NCBI GenBank assembly: GCA_021014325.1 | Contig: CM037461.1 | Location: 10,755,501 to 10,819,500, forward strand | Direction: 5' to 3' | DNA length: 64,000 bases | Source: Plazaster borealis | Taxonomy: Eukaryota > Echinodermata > Asteroidea > Forcipulatida > Labidiasteridae | Part shown: piece after piece, positions 31,481 through 42,911 of the stretch | Position numbering within the stretch: position 1 is the first letter of the stretch | Layout: each line of letters begins with the position of its first letter | The notes under the pieces: model-generated | The model's input: only the letters and a program-made list of their open reading frames with translations | The model's database searches: none | What the model was told of the DNA's origin: nothing | Translations under genes and position numbers: made by a program

Positions 31481-33180
31481 ATCAAAGGCAATGTTTCCAT
31501 TTACAACGCTGTTGGGCGTAATTGAAAATTTTATACAGAAAGATTATATATAGTTGTGGTTCACGATTGTAGAATAATTTTATACGTTATTTCAAGTATG
31601 AAAATTATTTTAGAAAATAATTTATGTAATGTGATGTGATGCTCATATGAAAGGGAAAGAAATAAAGAAAAGCCACAGTAGTCAAAGTAAATGATGTTTC
31701 ATGTGTTTTTGTTTTTTGCTTAGCATGTTTATGCACATCATCAATGGTTAAAACTGAATCATAGAACTCTGTGTAAATAGGGAGTTAGTACATTGTTATA
31801 TATATGGAAGAGTTATCAAAAAAAATGGCCAATTGTTGCTTGGATGTAGGGAATTCCATACTTATGTTAAGCGTATTTCACAGGTTAGCAAGAAACCTTT
31901 TCTTTTGCACTTGGCATGCACCATGTTAAAATAATAGCCTATTAGTCAATTATTTGCATATCCAGTAGCGCCGAAATTCTGCGCTCCCTGTGTATGTTCT
32001 GTAGGCTAAGTGAAGAATGGTAATCACAAGTGCAGAATTTGGCAGATCAGACAAGTGCAACTCCTCTTTTAATAGTGTGCTTGTGTAGGTCTACACAGAA
32101 TGGATCCACACAGGACTAATTATGAAATATATTTAGATACTTCAAAGTCACACTTTCAGCATGCATGGTAGGTGAGGCTATATCCGAATTGGCGGCATAC
32201 AGCTACAGTGAACTATTGCTATGCTAAAAGGGAGTTGCTGAAAGTTTTAGGACGCTTTTCTTCAATGCATGATAATGCAGAAATCTAGATTTCAACTCAG
32301 GCCTAAGTTATCTTGGTTCATGGAAGCATGGAGGCCTCAGTGTTTGTATAAAATCATGCTATAGCCTTCCTAGAGCAGAGGGCATACCATATCAAACGCA
32401 TTATTATTATGCTGCTTTGAATTTGTGAGACAGAGTTGAGTCGAGACCGAGTTGACTGGGGACCGAGATGACTTTGGACCGAGTTTATCAATAGCATTTT
32501 TAGAGATCAATGGTTTACATTAATGCAGCACAACGGAGCGCGGAGACGGAAGCATGATCAGTCAAGGTTTGAATACGAGGTTGATCTTTATGTGCGCATA
32601 GGCGTCGTTTCTTATGAGGCCGAATCTGTGCAAACCTCGTTTTCTGGGGGCAGGTGATTGATCTCGCGCTGGCACCTTTTTACCTAGCAATGCATGCGCT
32701 GTATTATACGTGTACATTTAGTCAACCTCATTTCCAAACCTCGTCCCACGGCAGCCAACCAATGCGGTTTGGGTTTGTTTATCAACAATAGAAAGTGCCC
32801 TGCACACGTCGCAGGTCAGCTGTTTGTGTGTGACGTGAGGGGACGATGGACACAACATGGAGGTAGGAATTACACACAGAGTACACGCACACTACACACT
32901 CACATAGGCATATTGTTGCGGAGCTGGCTAGGTAGGTGGTGGTAATTTATAAAGAATTTTGTTATGAATAATACTAAAAGTGTACAGATTATGACTCTGA
33001 GGTTTTGTATTGTAATGTTTATATATGTTTTTAGCAAGTAATTACAGATGTAGGTGGTATTGTGAATGGTGCTATTCAGACTTGAAGTGTATTTTAAGTA
33101 TTATTTTGGTAAACACAAATTACATGGGACGCGCGCCTACCTCCATGGGTGTACATACATTGTTATTATTTAAAAAAAAC
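31481..33180. other. No gene recognised
   Basis: Mostly unique-looking sequence. A GC-richer patch at 32520-32930 includes an 83-codon frame (32694) without recognisable features. I see no CpG-rich promoter, tRNA or repeat that I can name. Confidence 0.4.
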
Positions 33181-33451
33181 CAAAAACCAAATAACAATAT
33201 TCTTTATCCCCGATGCAAATTTAACATCTATTAAATTGTCGCGGTCCCCGCTGCTAAAATATAGGATTCGAACTGCCTCTAGCTACCGGGCAATCTTGGT
33301 GGTCTAGTTGGTAAGACATCTGCTCTAGATTGGCAAAAGTCGTGGGTTTGAATCCCACCCGAGTAATATGCCTGTGATTTTTTTCACAGGACTCGGGAGA
33401 GTACTGAGTATACAGTGCTTTACACACATCGGTGTGCAGGTAAAAAACCAA
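33181..33451 (+). mobile_element. tRNA-derived SINE, copy 1 of a tandem dimer
   Basis: A box-like 'tggtctagttggtaagacat' (about 33300) and B box 'gggtttgaatccca' (about 33345) are followed by the non-tRNA tail 'gcctgtgatttttttcacag' and 'acacacatcggtgtgcagg'. Not a functional tRNA: the acceptor stem is not closed and the body continues beyond a tRNA length. Unit period to the next copy is 261 bp. Confidence 0.85.
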
Positions 33452-33715
33452 ATAACAATATTCTTTATCCCCGATGCAAATTTAACATATATTTAATTGT
33501 CGCGGTCCCCGCTGCTAAAATATAGGATTCGAACTGCCTCTAGCTACCGGGCAATCTCGATGGTCTAGTTGGTAAGACATCTGCTCTAGATTGGCAAAAG
33601 TCGTGGGTTCGAATCCCACCCGAGTAATATGCCTGTGATTTTTTTCACAGGACTCGGGAAAGTACTGAGTATACAGTGCTTTACACACATCGGTGTACGG
33701 GTAAAAAAAAACGAA
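33452..33715 (+). mobile_element. tRNA-derived SINE, copy 2, with start of a third
   Basis: The same structure as copy 1, with the B box as 'gggttcgaatccca'. A third unit begins at 33716 but stops after about 45 bases at the palindrome at 33763. The isolated tail 'acacacatcggtgtacggg' recurs at 56520-56540. Confidence 0.85.
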
Positions 33716-33762
33716 ATAACAATATTCTTTATCCCGATGCAAATTTAACATCTATTAAATTA

Positions 33763-33824
33763 TTAGCCCCATTAATATTGCCAAAATACTCCAGAGTATT
33801 GGCACTTTTAATGGGGCTAATAGT
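33763..33824. repeat. Hairpin of about 60 bp
   Basis: 'ttagccccattaa' and 'ttaatggggctaa' bracket inner arms 'gccaaaatact' / 'agtattggc'. This looks like a foldback remnant that truncated the third SINE unit. Confidence 0.8.
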
Positions 33825-33964
33825 AAGACATTATGAAATCATGGAGGAAGGTCCTCATAAGATGAGATACATACCACAGCTGAATTCGGGCTGGCTCAAC
33901 ACATGCATGCTAATAAGTCCATGCTAAGTCAGTGACTGTTTAGCCCTAGTGACTTGCTCTTCCT

Positions 33965-34352
33965 TAAGTGCACTGTACATGTTTGGTAATTACTCAAAAT
34001 ATATATTAGCATCAAAACTGACTTGGTGATGAGCAACAGAGAGCTGTTGATAGTATTAAACATTGTGAGAAACGACTCCCTCTGAAGTAATGTAGTTTTT
34101 GAGAAAGAGGTAATTTCTCACTAAAATAATAAAAACATCTTGCATTGCAAGAAGTTTTTATTTCCAATCTGAAAGCACACAAATTTGTACAACAAGGGTG
34201 TTTTTTCTTTCATCACTTTGTTGCAACTTCGATGACCAAATGAGCCCAAATTTTCACAGGCTTGTTATTTTATGCATATGTTGGGATATATACCAAGTGA
34301 GAACACTGGTCTGTGACAATTACCAAACGTGTACGATGCCTTTAAATGTCTA
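33965..34352 (+). mobile_element. Intact MITE of the 'cactggacac' family
   Basis: 'agtgcactgtacatgtttgg' to 'ccaaacgtgtacgatgcctt', with terminal 'gtacatgtttggtaa' / 'ttaccaaacgtgtac' inverted repeats. It is the uninterrupted counterpart of 18177-18479 plus 27777-27858. Confidence 0.9.
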
Positions 34353-35317
34353 AACTATAATCGTATTTATAAGCACATGAATTTGTTCAGGTTTTTTTTG
34401 CTCGAGTGGTAGGATTTAAATTTATAACCCCGTGATTGCAAATAACCCCGTGATTGCAAATAGTGCCGTGAACTAACAAAGACAAATTAAGTTCAAAATG
34501 AAACGTTGATTTTATTTTAAGTTTGATAAAAATATCTTTCAGGAAGACAAATTAGATAAATCTTCTCTATATAAATTTATAAAGAAGAAAATGTTGGCAC
34601 TATACAAAGTATACATTATAACCTGTGCAGAAACTTGTTGTTTTTTCATTTTGATTCAGTTCTTGTAGAATAAATTCTGGTTCAGTATTTTGAATACTAC
34701 TTCATGGCAGAGAAGGCTTTTTTCCAAATTACAAAATGAAATTTTGGTAAATTTTCCAACACATGCCACTAATTTATCTCACTTAATTTAGCTCAAATTA
34801 TATCCTTACCTGTCCAGAAGGGTTGACAGAATGTATTACAGAGAGGCACAGGCACTTAGAACTGCTACAAAGTTTCAACAATCATGAAAAATTAGCAATT
34901 TTCCGGTCTACAGTGTTCTTCACAACGCTGCTAGCTTGCACTCTATTTTAGTAACGATGGTTCGAGTACAGTGTGCGTGAGAGAGTTCGGTCTGCGCGAT
35001 GAATAATGTGCGCTTGAATTTTCATTTTAAAGGTAACAAAATTGGGTTTTAGCTACCAATTCCTCTCAAGGAATATTACAAAAAAGGGAAATGAAGTCCA
35101 ACATCCATTACAAAATCAATTAAATCCCTTAGAAATTGGTGGCATGATACCGAAATTTCTCCCTAGATAGGTCACAGATTGAATGTGATTTGGATATTTA
35201 TGACTCTTTAAAATTTAATGTTGATCTTTATTTATTTATAATGAGTAATAAACCACATGGCTTCTGATTGGCACCCCCAAAGAAAGATATTGACAAAATA
35301 GGGAGACCGCCAGCATA
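34353..35317. other. No gene recognised
   Basis: AT-rich sequence with the short direct repeat 'taaccccgtgattgcaaa' at 34424 and 34441. No coding frame of note. Confidence 0.4.
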
Positions 35318-35392
35318 GGGCTAGATATCTCTGCTCAGTTGGTAGAGTGCTGGCACGTCGTTGGTTAGAATCCCACTTTAGTCACTTTTTCT
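35318..35392 (+). repeat. tRNA-like SINE fragment
   Basis: 'gctcagttggtagagtgctg' resembles an A box and 'ggttagaatccca' a degenerate B box (A in place of the invariant C). The stems do not close, so I read it as the head of a SINE and not a tRNA gene. Confidence 0.5.
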
Positions 35393-36635
35393 TTGTTTAA
35401 TCCCTGATTGTTTATTTATGTTCTATAAATAAGAGAATATTTTAGTGCATTTAAAACTTGTTGTCAGTAGTTGTCGTCGGGTGTCATAAGTTGTTAGCTT
35501 TGAATGCAATCCCTGAATGTTAACGACATAACGATAAGTAAAGAGGCTATTGCTAAAACTAATAATAGTGACAAGAATATAACATAGTAAAGTAGTAGGG
35601 ATACTACAAGTATGAATACTACACAAAGTTATTGAATACTAAGTACAAATAACTTTCTTACAAAATGGAGGCCTTCTCCTGAAGACTATCAGAGCATACT
35701 GATTGAAACGTCAAGTTGTCAAACTACCGGTTCTTCTCAAAACCTTGCATCACAACTCATGAAGAGGTGTTATGACTATTTACATGGTGTCACTGCAAAC
35801 ATCACTTGATTGCACTCACACCATGCATAGTTTAAAATCCTACTTAAAGGGATTGTATACGTTTGGTAATACTATAGGAACCCACTGTTTGTTTCAATCC
35901 TACAGTTGTAGATATACATGTATACCATAAAACTGATATCTGTGAAAATTTCATTTTATGAAAATCTTGAGCGATTATGTACACGCAGGAAGAATAATCT
36001 GCCATTGGATTACACAATCTGAGTTTGCGTTTTGTCAGATTCAAATAATGGGGTATAAAAAGTGATATCTTTTCCATAAACGCAGTACTTGAAAGTGAAA
36101 AGTTTCTCAAAATGCATACTATCCTAAATCCTAAATGGCATGATTCTATAATTATTTAAAGTTCAAGTTTTATGTCATTTGTTTGTCTCTTAGGAAAGCT
36201 GTATTTTGTAGTTAATATAAAGTAAATGAAAAGCTTATTTAACTAACAATACTTTAAATAGTTTAGTTAACCACTTGTTGTTGTACAACTGTCTTGAAAA
36301 TGTTGAAAAACTTGTTGCCCATGGTTTGATTTGTCATGGAATAAAAATTAAGGTAAAAAAACATCATATCTGGACAAATTAATTGTTTGTTAAGCCCCAT
36401 CATATATCACAGTAATTTCATAATTGTAAGGAAAAAGGCAAAGTATGTTAAACTGACCAATATGTAGTGTTTATAAGAGGACGATATTTGCAATTAGAGT
36501 GGTATGAATTGGTTGTACTTTGAAAGCTAATTGACATGGTTAGAGGTGGGCTGTAATGGCGAATGATAAGATTAACAGCTGAACAAGATGGGCTAAGGTA
36601 AATCATGCAGAATGAATGGAGGTATGTAAATAAAT
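35393..36635. other. Intergenic; one MITE-like remnant
   Basis: 35846-36125 begins 'taaagggattgtatacgttt ggtaat' and may be another diverged member of the family at 33965. The rest shows nothing I can name. A pyrimidine-rich acceptor-like tract (ttttctttacttcag) closes it at 36665. Confidence 0.4.
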
Positions 36636-36665
36636 TTGACATTTTGCTGGTTTTCTTTACTTCAG

Positions 36666-38030
36666 CCTACCTGTTCAGCGTGCATGATGCAGTACTTTCA
36701 GGAAACGGGGGAGGAAACGGATCTACAACTGCATGGTGAGACCCATATGCACAATTTACAAATATTACTTGGGGAGACTCAAGTGCACAATTCAAAAAAC
36801 TTACATGGGGAGAGCCATGTGCACAATTCAGAAAACTTACATGGGGAGACCCATGTGCACAATTCAGAAATCTTACATGGGGAGACCCATGTGCACAATT
36901 CAGAAAACTTACTTGGGGAGACCCAAGTGCACAATTCAGAAAACTTACATGGGGAGAGCCATGTGCAGAACCTACATGGTGAGACCCATATGCACAATTT
37001 ACAAATATTACTTGGGGAGACTCAAGTGCACAATTCAAAAAACTTACATGGGGAGAGCCATGTGCACAATTCAGAAAACTTACATGGGGAGACCCATGTG
37101 CACAATTCAGAAATCTTACATGGGGAGACCCATGTGCACAATTCAGAAAACTTACTTGGGGAGACCCAAGTGCACAATTCAGAAAACTTACATGGGGAGA
37201 GCCATGTGCAGAACCTACATGGGGAGAGCCATGTGCACAACTTACATGGGGAGAGCCATGTGCACAACTTACATGGGGAGAGCCATGTGCAGAACTTACA
37301 TGGGGAGAGCCATGTGCAGAACTTGCATGGGGAGAGCCAGGTACAGACACACAACAAAGTAAAGAAGAATCAAGTGAAAGATGAATATTTTGATGAACAG
37401 ATTACAGAATTTCTTGCTGCAATTAATGTGAAGTGGATTGAGTTGAATGACAGTTGTAAAGAAATTGTTGCTCAAACAAACTTGATAAACGAGACATTTG
37501 ATGTAATAGGTGTAAACTGTGAAGTTATTCGGACAACTATCAAGAAAGCTTGCCTAATTTTACACAAGAAAGTGATTAGGATAAGGAAAAGGTATAAGAG
37601 GAAATTGTTGAAGTTATTTTACTGTGGCAAAAGTAAGAGGACAACAGTTAAACCTAGCAAGGTATTTAAGGTGATAATGACCAATAGGAATAAGTTGCAG
37701 GGCAGCTCAAAGAAAAAGTGTGAATGTTGTAAACAGGCAGAAGTTGTCAATGTGTTAGAAGAAGAAAGTAACCAAAATACTTCTTGTGTCTCAGACAGAT
37801 TTAGAAATAACAGTTTGACAAAGAAGGCTAAGTGCCGTCTACACTTTAATTATAGAAAAAATGGTAAAGTAATAGAACGACGTACGACTAAGAATGAAAG
37901 GAAAATCCAACAGAAATTACAGACAAAAATTTATTGTCATACAAAACAAACTCTCAATAAAGTTGGCAAGGATATAATAGATGGGTCAGAAACCGAAGCT
38001 CTCAGTATACGTGTAGTATGGATCATGTGA
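36666..38030 (+). CDS. Helitron ORF, N-terminal part with HGETHVHN repeats
   Basis: The open frame (from an acceptor-like tract at 36665, or the ATG at 36684) encodes about 19 tandem units of 9 or 12 residues, consensus LHGETHVHNSEN, to about residue 235, then a non-repeat region with ITEFLAAINVKWIELNDSCK and lysine-rich sequence, including a CECCKQAEV cysteine cluster. Ends at TGA 38028-38030; the reading continues in another frame from 38018. I do not recognise the repeat protein. Because the unit length is a multiple of three, all six frames are open across the array, so antisense ORFs here (36667-37357) are artefacts. Likely the N-terminus of the Helitron polyprotein. Confidence 0.6.
   Translation, partial: PTCSACMMQYFQETGEETDLQLHGETHMHNLQILLGETQVHNSKNLHGESHVHNSENLHGETHVHNSEILHGETHVHNSENLLGETQVHNSENLHGESHVQNLHGETHMHNLQILLGETQVHNSKNLHGESHVHNSENLHGETHVHNSEILHGETHVHNSENLLGETQVHNSENLHGESHVQNLHGESHVHNLHGESHVHNLHGESHVQNLHGESHVQNLHGESQVQTHNKVKKNQVKDEYFDEQITEFLAAINVKWIELNDSCKEIVAQTNLINETFDVIGVNCEVIRTTIKKACLILHKKVIRIRKRYKRKLLKLFYCGKSKRTTVKPSKVFKVIMTNRNKLQGSSKKKCECCKQAEVVNVLEEESNQNTSCVSDRFRNNSLTKKAKCRLHFNYRKNGKVIERRTTKNERKIQQKLQTKIYCHTKQTLNKVGKDIIDGSETEALSIRVVWIM
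36732..37340 (+). repeat. 36/27-bp coding tandem repeat with a 243-bp higher-order period
   Basis: Units such as ACATGGGGAGACCCATGT plus 'gcacaattcagaaaactt' repeat about 19 times. A six-to-seven-unit block starting 'catggtgagacccata' at 36732 is repeated at 36975 (243 bp = 81 codons). The last five units are 27 bp. Each unit has a self-complementary core around GAGA; see findings. Confidence 0.95.
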
Positions 38031-38473
38031 TGAAATGTGTAAAGAAAAGTGCAACAGACCCTTGTAATAATGTAACTGAAGTTAAAATTTGGAAAGTGAA
38101 GCGTAAAAAAACAAAGACGTACTCAGAAAGAGACAGTAACACAATGGTTGTGCAGTGTAAAAATAGTAAAGTGATTAGTAAGATGAATTGTAATGTCGGA
38201 AGACATTCCAGAAATAAAAAAATTCTGTCCCATGATGAAAATGTGAAGAGATGTGCCAAAATTAATGTAGAAGGATCAAGTAGCTGTAATATCACTAAAC
38301 ACTTAGAGGTAGAATATGAGAAGAAACAAAAGCAATCGGTTACTCATGAGCAGAATAAAGACAAACGTAAAGTTGATTTGACCAAGAAATGCTGGATCGG
38401 TGATGACACAAACTGGTCTTTTGATGATAAAGATTTGCAGTATGGTTTCATCTTAGTTGTACAAGAATTATGA
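38018..38473 (+). CDS. Helitron ORF, lysine-rich middle segment
   Basis: It overlaps the end of the preceding frame by 13 bases and the next frame by 4. Encodes a basic stretch (KIWKVKRKKTKTYSERD, KKCWIGDDTNWSFDDKDLQY). No catalytic motif. The frame changes on both sides are most simply one-base indels in a once continuous polyprotein. Confidence 0.5.
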   Translation: MDHVMKCVKKSATDPCNNVTEVKIWKVKRKKTKTYSERDSNTMVVQCKNSKVISKMNCNVGRHSRNKKILSHDENVKRCAKINVEGSSSCNITKHLEVEYEKKQKQSVTHEQNKDKRKVDLTKKCWIGDDTNWSFDDKDLQYGFILVVQEL

Positions 38474-39907
38474 ACATGAAAGGATTGCTGATGAAGAGAA
38501 ATGCATCTTGGATTTGTTGTAAATGTGGCCATTCAAATTACATGTACTGTGATAATATGTGTCATAGTTTTGGTATATCTACAGATCAGAATGTGTTCGA
38601 CTTGACATTACATGGAGCTGTTGAAGACTGCTGTAAAGATTCTATTGAAGAGATGGAAATGCAAGACACAAGTGAGGTGTGTGTGTTTAAGGTTACACAA
38701 AAGGAAAAGATAACAGTTAATGGGAAATTGTCAAGCAGCAAGAGCCATAAGATAATAAATGAACAAAGAGGAGGGTATTTGTTGAGAAATAAGAAATCCA
38801 AGACATCCGCAGTCGAAAAACCAAATGAAAAGAAATTGAAAAGAGAAGAAAAGGGAATTAAAAAGAGCAAACAAGTGCAAGATGAGAACCATTGTAAAAA
38901 GCAATGTGGCCCAGAAACTTGTAAAACAAAGAGGTCTTTGTCTCCTGTTAAAGAATTGGGAAATAAAACAGTGAAGATAGGTGTGAACTCAAGAGAGCTA
39001 AGAATTATCACTGCACAGGAATATTTTCATCAGGGTCGTCTAAGGTTTGGTAATAATAGTGGACAACAGTGTGTTGCAAATAGCTTGTGTGCAATGATGT
39101 ACAGTCACATTAAAGAATTGAAGCAATGGACAAGTCATGACATGGATTTGGTGTTGAATACTGGTGATGAACTGTACGATCATTTGTCAAGCGGTTGTAC
39201 AATGAACAATGGCTATTTGTTAATCAATGAGTTGCCTAATGAATTACTTGCTTTCAGCAAAACATTTAGTATGATTTATCATGAATCAGTCAGTGGTATT
39301 TTCAAAAATGATTGTAATTTGTCTGAATTTAACTTGATGCAGCTGAACAGGGCTGTGGAACAAACATTGCAGAAGTATGACTCACGTTTCATATGTTTTA
39401 ATGGAAATACATTTGGTGTAATTGCTCAATATAAAATGTTTTACATATTTGATTCACATTCCAGAGATTGCAGTGGACATCAAGTGAGTGATGGAAGAAG
39501 TTTGTTGAAATGTGCACCCACGTGGCAAGATGTACACAGGTACTGTACCCAATTGGCTATTTCAATGAATTTACTTGAAAATGAACAGTTTGAAATAACT
39601 GGTGTGACAATTTGCCCAGATGATAATTCAAATACACATAGGTGTCTTGTAAATGATCCTGAAAATGTCATTGAAGGGGAAACTATTCTAAATACATAGG
39701 GCATAGAAGAAATATTTGAAGAAGGTAATTATGCCAGTAATGGTAAATCACAAAATCAACAAAGCAGTGACTTGAAACATGAGGAGGTGATCAATGAAGA
39801 TAGTAATAGAAATGGTGGAAGTATAGACAGTGATGGTATTGAAATGATGGTAGTTAGTGAGGCGGAATATTTTAAGTTTGTTCCACTGAACTATGAACAT
39901 AAGACAG
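38470..39907 (+). CDS. Helitron ORF, zinc ribbon and deubiquitinase-like cysteine protease
   Basis: It begins with a CxxC pair, ASWICCKCGHSN, then lysine-rich linker. From about 38995 it encodes ITAQEYFHQGRLRFG, NSGQQCVANSLCAMMYS (candidate catalytic Cys), WTSHDMDLVLNTGDELYDHL, and FYIFDSHSRDCSGH (candidate His/Asp). This resembles the viral-tegument-type/C76-like ubiquitin protease modules I know from animal Helitron and Polinton proteins. An in-frame TAG at 39697-39699 interrupts it, after which the same frame stays open to about 39907. Role in transposition unknown. Confidence 0.65.
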
Positions 39908-40891
39908 TCTGTAAGTAATGAAGAATGTGCAACAATTGGACATCCTGATCGTATAAGAAATATTCAAGGTGATGGAAATTGTTTTTTCAGGGCTATTTCA
40001 TACGCCGTCTCTGGTAGTGAACGTAATCATTTGCGATTGAGACTAGCTACTGTGAATCATTTTTTGAATCATGTCAGTCAGTACAATACATATTTACGTG
40101 AAGGATTCACTGATGTTGAAGAATATGTTCAAAGGCAGAGAGTGTTCAGTTCTGGAGTCTGGGCTACAGAAGTAGAGATCACGGCTGTTGCACACATGCT
40201 TGAAACTGATGTATACACATTCAATGAAAGATGGTTGATATTCTCTGGAAAGATAGCAGAAATTGGTTCTGTAACGTCAGATGCATGAATCTATCTGAAT
40301 CACACTAATGGCATGCATTATGATGTTGTGTTGTCTGTTCATAGGGTACAACAGGAATTGTATAACAGTGAAGAGGAAGTAGTTAATTTAGGTGACAGTG
40401 AAAACAATGAAAGGAATACAAATATAGAAACTGTAGATGCTGATCATGATATTAATTGTAATAGAACTGAGTTATGTGATGACTATATTGATCAAATAAA
40501 GGATGATAAGGGTACAGATAAACAAAAGAAAGCATCAAAGAAAAAGAAACGTAAACATGTAAGTGCAGCAATGAAAAGGAAGATGGACAAGGAAAGGAAA
40601 ACAAAGAAGCACTCTGCAGAACATAACAAAAAATGTGAATTTCTTACAAATGCTAGAGATGAATTACACATTGAAACCAACAAAGAAATAACAAATACTA
40701 GTAACAAGCATTATCAACAAATGAAATATAATGTAAATATAGAGCACAGGCAAGAACAAATTTCTGCTGTGAATAAAAAGTATAAGAACTCAGTTTGTAG
40801 GGAAAAGAAGCAGAATGCAATGAAAATGAAATACCAGGGCAATTCAGTATGTAGAGAAAAGAAGCAGAATGCAATGAAAACGAGAGCTTAA
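39893..40891 (+). CDS. Helitron ORF, OTU cysteine protease and start of basic repeats
   Basis: Typical OTU motifs: IQGDGNCFFRAISYAVSG (Asp and catalytic Cys), VWATEVEITAVAHML, and IYLNHTNGMHYDVV (catalytic His). An in-frame TGA at 40286-40288 separates the last two blocks, so the frame is one coding region with a nonsense codon. A lysine-rich tail follows (KKKRKHVSAAMKRKMDKER) with two NSVCREKKQNAMK units. OTU proteases are reported in animal Helitrons. A one-base shift near 39905 links it to the preceding frame. The coding sequence is cut at about 40885 by the next insertion and resumes at 42912. Confidence 0.85.
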
Positions 40892-42907
40892 TTGCATTTG
40901 TGCACAAATGCCAAGCTGTTTCGCCAATAACATTTTCAAATCAGTTAGCTATTTATGACTTAAAGGTGCAAAAAATTAAACAAATCATACAAAATCATGT
41001 GATGACGTCATCATGCTGTCATTTCATAATTTACAGCAACTTCCCAATATCTAACAACATATCAAGTTTCAACATGATCGTCTTAATACTTCAGGAGATA
41101 TTCAACTTCAAAAAAGGCACCTTTAACGCCGCGTCACGTGACCCCCGATGACGTCATTGATCTGAAACTTCACACGTACAATGGCTGCCTGACGATCAAC
41201 ATATGTGTCAATTTTGAAGTGATTACAAAAAACTTCACGACACACATATTCAAAAAGTCCATTTTGAAGAGTTTTCAACCTGCCGCTAGAGGGCGCTCTT
41301 GTATATCGTGACGTCATCGATATTTGTTTTTAACTGCCCACCCTTGCCTGACACTAACATCGTTGAAAGCAACTTCATATCTTTTGCCACTTTTGAATTG
41401 CATGGCACTTCCGATTTTGACCCGTTTCGACCGGAAGTAGAGGTCAAGTGAGGTCACGCACACGAAACAAAATAAAGACCTAATATATCCCTACCTAATC
41501 CCGCAAACAGAAACCTACGGTCTCTTGTGGCTGATTTGATACAGATTTTTCAAATATTTAAATAAAAAACCTTTATGATGACGTCATCACCTGTCACGTG
41601 ACGTCATCATGACATCCTTGTTTTAGGATCATTAATCCACCAATGCCATTCATCACTGAAAGTTTCATTGCAATTGCTCTTTAGGAACTATGCAAAACGC
41701 CGCTTAGAACGATTGTGCGTTATCTTTTTTTACTGAAACAGGAAAATAATAATTGCATTTGTGCACAAATGCAGAGCTGTTTCGTGTATAATTTTTTCAA
41801 ATTAATCAAGTGAATATGAAAGTGTTGTAGTGTGTATATAATCAACTTGATAATACAATATTGAATGCCTTGTGAGATCCAATTCATTGTCTACATATAT
41901 ATCTTGTAAAACTGTAGTTTAAGATAATATAACCTGAGAAATGATGACGTCATGATGACGTGAAATATTTTTCGAATGAGTAATGACATATCAAGCCTGT
42001 TTAAAAAAGAATTTGGAATAAAGCATTTTCCGTTAGCAATTTCTGACTTAAAGGGGCAAAAATGAAAAAATAATAACAAATCATGTGATGACGTCATCAT
42101 TACGTCATTACAAGTTTATCAGGAACTTACCATTATCTAACGACTTGCCAAGTTTCAACATGATCGCACTAATACTTCGGGAGATATACGACTTCAAAAG
42201 TGCACCTTTAATGCCGCGTCACGTGACCCCCAATGACGTCATTGATCTGAAACTTCACACATATGATGGCTGCCTGACAATCACCATGTGTGTACATTTT
42301 GAAGTGATTGCACAAAACTTCACCACACACATCTTCAAAAAGTCCATTTTGAAGAGTTTTCAACCTGTCGCTAGAGGGCGCTGTTGCGTATTGTGACGTC
42401 ATTGATATTTTTTTTGAACTGCCCACCCTTGCCAGACACTAACATCATTGAAAGCAACTTTGTAACTTTTGCCACTTTTGAATTACGAGGCACTTCCGGT
42501 TTCGACCGGAAGTAGAGGTCATGTGAGGTCATGCACACTGAATAAAATAAAGACCTTTTTTATCCCTACCCAATCCCGCAAACAGAAAGCTACGGTCTCT
42601 TGTGGCTGATTTGATACGGATTTTCAAATATTTAAAATAGAAACCTTTAAGGTGACGTCACGTGACAGGTGATGACGTCATCATGACGAATTTCTTTTAG
42701 GACCTTCCGTGCACCAATACCTCTCATCCCTAAAAGTTTCATTGCAATTGCTCTTTAGGAACTATGCAAAAGGCTGCTTGGAACGATTGTGCGTTATCTC
42801 AATGGCTTTTTTTACTGAAACAGGAAAATAAAAATAAAAAAATAATAAAAAAAACTTTAACAAAAACAAGAGCTGTTTCGCAGCGCGCTACGCTGCGCGA
42901 AACAGCT
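40885..42907. mobile_element. Non-autonomous element, two tandem ~1-kb copies, inserted in the Helitron ORF
   Basis: Copy 1 (about 40885-41755) and copy 2 (about 41753-42907) share 'attgcatttgtgcacaaatg', 'gccgcgtcacgtgaccccc', 'gctagagggcgct' and 'ccgcaaacagaaa'. The right end is a near-palindrome, AGCTGTTTCGC...GCGAAACAGCT (42871-42907). The Helitron repeat NAMK...KY is split exactly around it. At least ten TGACGTCA or close variants occur. No ORF of its own. A related 'gagctgttccgac...' element is at 51254. Confidence 0.85.
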
Positions 42908-42911
42908 AATA

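Noticed and set aside
32694..32945. 83-codon plus-strand ORF in a GC-richer patch
   Set aside because: No domain, no splice context and no repetition; it could be chance. A host promoter could not be supported either.
33300..33372. Possible tRNA gene (A box and B box)
   Set aside because: The acceptor and other stems do not close, and the sequence continues into a body and tail repeated twice; it is a tRNA-derived SINE. The same holds for 50820-50910, 57000-57070 and 35318-35392.
36667..37357. Long antisense frames (227 and 111 codons) with HGSPHVSF and CTWLSPCK repeats
   Set aside because: They are the reverse frames of a tandem repeat whose unit is a multiple of three, which keeps all six frames open. 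The plus frame continues into non-repeat coding sequence and the minus frames do not.
41750..42910. Coding region continuing through the 40.9-42.9 kb insert
   Set aside because: The ORFs there (83, 103, 69 codons) are frames of a two-copy non-coding repeat, and the Helitron repeat resumes cleanly after it.
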